Positions 58,861 through 64,000 of a stretch of DNA of 64,000 bases are shown one piece after another. Where the stretch lies: the NCBI GenBank assembly GCA_946894095.1, contig OX335651.1:6470501-6534500 (forward strand). The letters are read 5' to 3'. The translations under genes were made by a program, and so were the position numbers. How positions within the stretch are numbered: the first letter of the stretch is position 1; each line of letters starts with the position of its first letter. This stretch comes from Incurvaria masculella (taxonomy: Eukaryota > Arthropoda > Insecta > Lepidoptera > Incurvariidae). Under the pieces are notes generated by a model. That model had not been told where the DNA came from, made no database searches, and saw only the letters and a list, made by a program, of their open reading frames with translations.

Positions 58861-60284
58861 AAAACTTAGGCTAGTATATTTTCGGTGCCTTGGCATTCGA
58901 ACGACCTAAGTCGATGCGAGTCCGACTTGGAATTTACCATTTTTCTTTCATACATAATTATTTAATAAACCCCACAAAATACCTTCTATCTTTCCTACAA
59001 TGGAATTCAATAAAAAGTTTCCTTCATGAATTACTTACAAAATTAAATGTTTTTTTTAATCATTAATAAGGTTTTTTCTTCAGACTATTTCAGTCAAGTC
59101 CCTTATTTCAGTGATTGTGACTTCTGAAGCCTTATTTTGGTTGTAGGTACTTTAATATAATCCTTTTAAGTTAGATAAGTATGTCATCGATGTATAGAAA
59201 AGTTAACAAGATTTCCGAGAGTGTTTAGCCTGTTTGATATAATATATCTTGTTATGTCCAGAGGATAAATGTGACGTGCATATGTACAATATGTTAAAAG
59301 CAATACTTTTGAATGGTTTGGTTTGATAAATATGCATGATAAAGTGACAAATGTATTACATAAATTTAAGTAAAGTTTTTTTTTTATTTCAGAGGCTGTT
59401 GATTTGTGAACATGTTTTTCATACATTGATATTCATTATCCTATGTTACCCTAAGTCCTAGAAACTATCGTTATGCAAAAAAAGTATATCGATCTGTTGC
59501 TCCGTTGCTGCGTAAAAGAAGGAGAAACCAACAAACATACTTTTGCATTTGTAACATTAGTAGTGATTGGAAAACCAAGAGTAAGAAAGCGCGTCCCCTT
59601 GAAATACTGCCCATAACCAGTAACCATAGAGATGTATATTTATCATTAAATTGCAGGTATTGCGATAACTCACAAAACAATTAGGTATGGATAATATATA
59701 CGGCATCACTGACATCCGCAGTAAGAATATATTCTTGTCTTTAGATAACCAATTGAATGAATGAACTTTTATTGGTACTCAAGTAGGAACAAAAGTTTCG
59801 AGTGATGTTTCTGTTGCAATTGCCATGCCATAGCCTGCTGTATTGTTTTTCACACACACAAACACGAAACAATACAGCAGGCTATGGCCATGCCCTAACC
59901 CCAAACCCTATTCATTAGTTAACAAATATTTTATGGTCAACTTGTTTTATGGCCTCTTTTTTCTCGGTTTTTTCTCTGCTCTCAAACGTTTTGAATTAGA
60001 GTCAGTATTTTAGAATGCTAATTGTGGGTTCTTAAAAAGAGTTCGATCATTTGTAATTATAATAATGTTTGATAAAACACCATAATCTTAATTTCATAAT
60101 TTGAAATTTAAGCAAAAAAGCAAAAAAGAAATTTAAACATAAAGCATTTTTTTATTTGTAATTTAAAAAAAGGTTATTTGATACAGAAAAAAACAATCAA
60201 ACTTAACATATGAGCTATGAATTCATTGCTTGATTTTTTATCAAAAAATATGGTCATTGTTGTAAGGTTAAAAATATTAAGTGA
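58861..60284. other. Gene-free stretch
   Basis: AT-rich sequence. Apart from a 21-bp inverted repeat at 59828-59887, nothing is recognised. Confidence 0.45.
59828..59887. repeat. 21-bp perfect inverted repeat with 18-nt spacer
   Basis: CCATAGCCTGCTGTATTGTT plus T pairs exactly with A plus AACAATACAGCAGGCTATGG. The spacer is CA-rich (CACACACACAAACACG). Confidence 0.9.
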
Positions 60285-60420
60285 TAATTCAATGTAGCCG
60301 TGCTAATAACGCTATGATCCTGGCATGGTCCCTAACTACTTGTGGAATGCGGTGTATTTGGTACATATCAAAATATTTGACTCATTATGAAACATTCTAC
60401 CCGTCCATGACTCTTTGCAT
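60285..60420 (+). mobile_element. SINE family S, 3' part
   Basis: TTCAATGTAGCCGTGCTAAT, GATCCTGGCATGGTCCCTAA, GGAATGCGGTGTATTTGG, then a degraded tail. Confidence 0.6.
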
Positions 60421-60469
60421 AGATAAATAAAAATATAGTTAAAAAGGACACAATAAAGAAAAGACCCAG

Positions 60470-60785
60470 AGTTTTTTTATGTGATTGGACATGGATGATT
60501 ACTACTTCATCTACATACTTTCATATGGTTGTCCCGAAACACAATATTTCCAAAGAAATTTGATACAATGCCAGTTTCTTTCCTTTAATGGTACATTGAA
60601 CTGGATGGAAAACATGGTAAATGTTTAATTATTAATGATGTATTCGTAGTTGAATCTGACCCGAATGAGATATGAAGGGAAGAGGACCTAAAGTTTTACA
60701 TGTATTCCAAACCATGGAACATCTCGCATTTGTGATGAAATGCACTTATCTAACCCAGAAAGATAAATCCGGGGAATCCATAACC
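60470..60785 (-). mobile_element. SINE family S, partial
   Basis: TTTTTTTATGTGATTGGACA, ACAATGCCAGTTTCTTTCC, ACATTGAACTGGATGGAAAA, and a head-proximal TGAAATGCACTTATCTAACC. The tRNA head is missing or altered. Confidence 0.65.
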
Positions 60786-60835
60786 TCTCATATGAGAAGC
60801 GAGGCCTCGCGCCCAGACTCGCGCACGAAGTTTTC

Positions 60836-61107
60836 GGAGTCGGAGTCGCGCACGAAGAGTTCCGAACCATCGTACAAGATTTAACCTAAAAAATCAGGTT
60901 TTTTCTATGGGAGCCCCCTTTAATTTTTTATTTTTTTATTTTTACAATTTGTTGTTAAAGAAGCAAAATAAATATACACTCTGTGAAAATGTCAGCTGCA
61001 TGGCTATTATAGTTAATGAGATACACCACTGTGACAAACGGACGGACGGACAGCGGAGGCTTAATAATAGGGTTCCGATGGCACCCTTTGGGTACGGAAC
61101 CCTAAAA
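60836..61107 (+). repeat. Dispersed repeat A, copy 4 (5'-truncated)
   Basis: CGGAGTCGCGCACGAAGAGT to GGGTACGGAACCCTAAAA. The AAAACCGGCC start is replaced by a duplicated ACTCGCGCACGAAG segment (60818-60858). Confidence 0.8.
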
Positions 61108-61210
61108 TGATTGTACTGACGTTTAGTCAGTTATGCAAAAAACAAAATATTATGGAGGAACAGGAGGTACAATGTCGGTCTAATAAAGTATAAATACATT
61201 TTACCTATTT

Positions 61211-61560
61211 TTAACCGACTTCAAAAAAAGGAGGAGGTTATCAATTCGTCTGTATGTTTTTTTTTTTTGTTTTGTTTTTTATGTTTGTTACCTCATAACT
61301 TTTTCCTGGGTGAACCGATTTTGATGATTATTTTTTTAAATGATAGCTAGTGCTTCCCAAGTGGTCCCATTTTAATTTGGTGAAGTTCTGACAATGATAT
61401 CCATAAGAAAATCATAAAAGTCTTAAATTTGTATTAAGATGTGCGCGACAAATGGACGAATAACTCAATATAACGCCAACCGATTTCGGTGATCCTTTTT
61501 TTATTGGAAAGGACGTGTACAAATTAGTAAGTTTACTTCAGATTCACAAAAAATTAACAA
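61211..61560 (+). repeat. Dispersed repeat D (AACCGACTTCAAAAAAAGGA...)
   Basis: Starts TTTAACCGACTTCAAAAAAA and GGAGGAGGTTATCAATTCG, with CCTGGGTGAACCGATTTTGA inside. Recalled as a frequent lepidopteran intergenic repeat. Its right end runs into the foldback element at 61572, which starts with the same AACCGACTTCAAA motif. Confidence 0.65.
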
Positions 61561-61571
61561 ATAAAAAAAAA

Positions 61572-61850
61572 TTAACAAAAAATAACCGACTTCAAAGAAA
61601 AAGCACTAAAAAGTAAAAAATAGTGTTCATTTTTGTAGTTACGATTTCTGTTATTTTTTGAGTCGGTGTCAGCCAAGGTTAGGTTAGGTTAGGTTAGGTT
61701 AGGTTAGATTAGGTTAGGTTCTCTTGATTGGCGCAGCGCGTGCCCGGCTGACGCCGACTCAAAAAATAACAGAAATCGTAACTACAAAAATGAACATTAT
61801 TTTTTACTTTTTAGTGCTTTTTCTTTGAAGTCGGTTATTTTTTTTGTTAA
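61572..61850. mobile_element. Foldback element with telomeric TTAGG array in its loop
   Basis: Left arm 61572-61674 and right arm 61747-61850 are near-perfect inverted repeats: AATAACCGACTTCAAAGAAA, AAGCACTAAAAAGTAAAAAA, ACGATTTCTGTTATTTTTTG and AGTCGG. The 72-bp spacer holds the TTAGG array and TCTTGATTGGCGCAGCGCGT. No coding capacity. Confidence 0.85.
61678..61720 (+). repeat. Interstitial (TTAGG)n array
   Basis: About 8.5 units of GGTTA with one G-to-A variant (TTAGA). TTAGG is the insect telomere repeat; here it lies inside an inverted-repeat element, not at a chromosome end. Confidence 0.9.
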
Positions 61851-61999
61851 ATTTTTTATTATTCTATTGAAATTATCAACGAAAGTCCGCAACGATATGT
61901 TTCGACCATGCAATTATTTCGCGCCAATCGAAACAATGGGTGTGTAAAACAATGAATGCGACTTGAAGGGGTAACATGTGGTCATGGGTACCTGCTCCG

Positions 62000-62180
62000 A
62001 GCGCTTACCCACACCCTGCAAGGCTAGGCCGCTATACCTGGATATGCCCTTGAGACCTCGGGTTCAAAACCCAATAATTATTCCTTATCTGATATTGAAA
62101 TGTTCAATGGTAATCACTTCATAGGTTGGATTCCATGTAAAACTGTAGGTATCAAAGGTATAAAACTATCGGCATTAAAA
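62000..62180 (+). mobile_element. tRNA-headed SINE family S, 5' part
   Basis: Head with B box GACCTCGGGTTCAAAACCC (about 62074), then GGTTGGATTCCATGTAAAAC and TGTAGGTATC. The 3' half is missing. Confidence 0.65.
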
Positions 62181-62284
62181 AAAAGCCCGATTACAATTTA
62201 AAATAAAACAATCAAACTTTATGTTTGAAATATGAATGCAATAGCTTAATGATTTCATTAAAAATATTTTCGTTCGTTCGTAGT

Positions 62285-62465
62285 TTCGTTGAGGCTGGCC
62301 GTGTTTCGGATTCCACGTAAAACTGTAGGTCCCCTTCCTTACTTACTAGGTGGTAGGGTTAATCTCGCCCGGGTTGGCTCGATCGCATTTAATGAACGAT
62401 GGTCGAAGCGGCAATACAAATTGTCCGTGTTTTCCATCCAGTTTAACGTAGCCGAGCTGTGCTAA
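62285..62465 (+). mobile_element. SINE family S with 5S-type junction, partial
   Basis: Begins CGTTGAGGCTGGCCGTGTTT, the junction seen in the 5S-headed copy at 40424-40798. Continues GATTCCACGTAAAACTGTAG, ACTAGGTGGTAGGGTTAATC and GGTCGAAGCGGCAATACAAA. Confidence 0.7.
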
Positions 62466-62589
62466 GGAAGCGTCAACCGAAATATAAAGTGTGTGAAAAT
62501 ATAATAATGCAGTCAGTAGCCAAGGGACAAACCATGTGGTCTTGCCAGGATTTTCAAGTGTTATGGGACAAAAAATGGCCCAACGATGG

Positions 62590-63020
62590 GTACAGTTGCA
62601 TCTTATGCTTCGAAATTTGTCGACGGAGTAAGGGAGGTACCTGCTCTGAGGGCTTGCTCACCATCCTGCTGGGGCATAGCTCGAGGTGTAGGGGCTCGAG
62701 GACTTGCCTTTCATGCGAGATATCGTGGGTTCAAAATCTTTCTCTTTTTAAGTTGGATAAGTGGATATCGTTACGGATACGAGCTGTTTCATGGTTCGGA
62801 ACCCATGTCAAATTATAGGTCCGCTTCTCCTACTAGGTGGTAGGATTAAGCCCACCCGGGTTGGTTCCACCGCATTGAATGAAACGGCAATGAAAAATAG
62901 TGTTTGTTTTCCATTCAGTTCAGAGTAGCCGTGCTCATAAAAGGAAGGTCCTGTTGGAAGGAAATAGAAGGTAGGATGGCACCTAATAACTTCGAGGATG
63001 TGGTGTATTGTGCTAATATT
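62590..63020 (+). mobile_element. tRNA-headed SINE family S, near full length
   Basis: Head with B box TCGTGGGTTCAAAATC (about 62725), body TTCATGGTTCGGAACCCATG, CTACTAGGTGGTAGGATTAA, GCAATGAAAAATAGTGTTTG and GTAGCCGTGCTCATAAAAGG, ending GGTGTATTGTGCTAATA. Confidence 0.75.
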
Positions 63021-63022
63021 TT

Positions 63023-63290
63023 TTTATGTGACTGGACATGGATGGGTTATACCACACCTACTGTCATGATATTAGCCCAACACATCTCATGGGAACTTCC
63101 TTTTATTACTCCGCCACATTGAACTGGATGAAAAATACTATTTTCATTGCCGCTTCGACCTTTGTTCATTAAATGCATAACCTGGGTGGTAGTAACCCTA
63201 CCTCTTAGTAAGTAAGGAATAGGACCTACAATTGAACTTGGAATCCAAACCATGAACGACGAATTCCTTAGTTGGCGCTTACGACATCCT
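63023..63290 (-). mobile_element. SINE family S, inverted, abutting the previous copy
   Basis: TTTTATGTGACTGGACATGG, TGATATTAGCCCAACACATC, TTGAACTGGATGAAAAATAC, CGCTTCGACCTTTGTTCATT, ACTTGGAATCCAAACCATGA. Tail-to-tail with 62590-63020. Confidence 0.75.
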
Positions 63291-63405
63291 GCAATGAGTC
63301 CAATTGTATTCTTTTAATGTGCCGGATCCCACACATCACATCAGGAATGAAATAGCCGCATGAACCGTTACATGGTTCAAATTTTGATTTGTTTGAACCA
63401 ATTTT

Positions 63406-63676
63406 ATTAGGGTTCCGTACCCAAAGGGTGAAAACGAAACCCTATTACTAAGCCTCCGCTATCCGTCCGTCCGTCTGTCCATATAGTTTCAGCTAGGCAG
63501 CTGAAATTTTCACCGAGTGTGTATGTATATTGCCGCTATAAAAATAAATAGGTAGAATGAAAAAGAATAAAAATTAAAGGGTGGGCCCATACAAAAAACT
63601 ATTTTTTTTGTGTTAAATCGTTTACGATGGTACGGAACCCTTCGTATGCGAGTCCGACTCGCACTTGACCGGTTTT
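63406..63676 (-). repeat. Dispersed repeat A, copy 5 (inverted)
   Basis: TAGGGTTCCGTACCCAAAGG to CGCACTTGACCGGTTTT, shortened in the middle. Confidence 0.85.
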
Positions 63677-63871
63677 AAATTTTGACTACCATTATCATTA
63701 CTTTAATAACTGGAGTAAAGTGGTTAAGTACTAGAAATGTGTTATAAATTCGATTGGTTTGTAGGTTTTTTTACACAGATTTATTGTTTTAATACATTAT
63801 TTATTGTACAATACCAAAAAGTTATTTAAAGGGTAAGAAATAAGTCAGACTGAACTTATTTCATCCATTAA

Positions 63872-63969
63872 TTTGAGTTTCAGCGACATCTACATTTGGA
63901 GCATTTTAATCAAATTTGGAAAATAATCTGATTACAAAGCTTAAAATGTCGATATCGCTGAAACTCAAA
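63872..63969. repeat. Short inverted-repeat (MITE-like) element
   Basis: TTTGAGTTTCAGCGACATCT pairs with AGATATCGCTGAAACTCAAA-type sequence at 63946-63969, with two mismatches. The spacer is about 48 bp. No target duplication was recognised. Confidence 0.55.
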
Positions 63970-64000
63970 ATAAAGAGATAACCGAAATGAGCTATCTATA

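Noticed and set aside
1..64000. CRISPR arrays, operons, bacterial ribosome binding sites
   Set aside because: Sequence is eukaryotic with spliced exons; the tandem arrays are satellites without spacer-repeat structure.

Overview
The window looks like nuclear DNA of a moth or butterfly (Lepidoptera). It is AT-rich with spliced, insect-type coding exons, carries a TTAGG repeat (the insect telomere unit), Helitrons with CTAG ends, and dense tRNA- and 5S-derived SINEs and LINE remnants of types common in lepidopteran genomes. The organism assignment is inference from these features; no species can be named.

Only one host gene is secure. Seven exons of an SLC17-family (sialin / inorganic phosphate cotransporter-like) major facilitator transporter lie on the minus strand between 6197 and 871. 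Start codon, splice sites and phase can be followed through six introns, one of which uses a GC donor. The last 80-100 residues are missing and presumably lie beyond the left edge. Most of its larger introns contain a mobile element.

From 6200 to 42400 there is no convincing gene. This stretch holds SINE copies, MITEs (including a TTAA-flanked pair), Helitrons at 13886-14531 and 35583-37100, a 99-bp satellite with higher-order structure (17465-18546), a 77-bp satellite (29920-30445), a duplicated GC-rich block (20395-21030) and several CpG/GC-rich islands, some with a possible short first coding exon.

The most unusual object is at 42442-51391: an ~8.95-kb unit bounded by ~580-bp, nearly identical terminal inverted repeats, each made of three 140-bp subrepeats. 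Its interior is a nest of broken retroelements: a decayed LINE, a Penelope-like RT with a 21-bp palindrome inside its reading frame, two oppositely oriented RTE-type fragments sharing an altered catalytic motif, a jockey-type LINE with a 629-codon open RT frame inserted into one of them, a further LINE, and a separate ~750-bp foldback element. No transposase is visible. It resembles foldback-type elements and may be an undescribed family.

From 51400 to 64000 there are two candidate first coding exons on the minus strand (51424-51606 and 53781-53863), a perfect 150-bp tandem duplication, a SINE with a 5S rRNA-derived head joined to a different tail from the main SINE family, a dense SINE cluster (60285-63290), and a foldback element with a TTAGG array at its centre (61572-61850).
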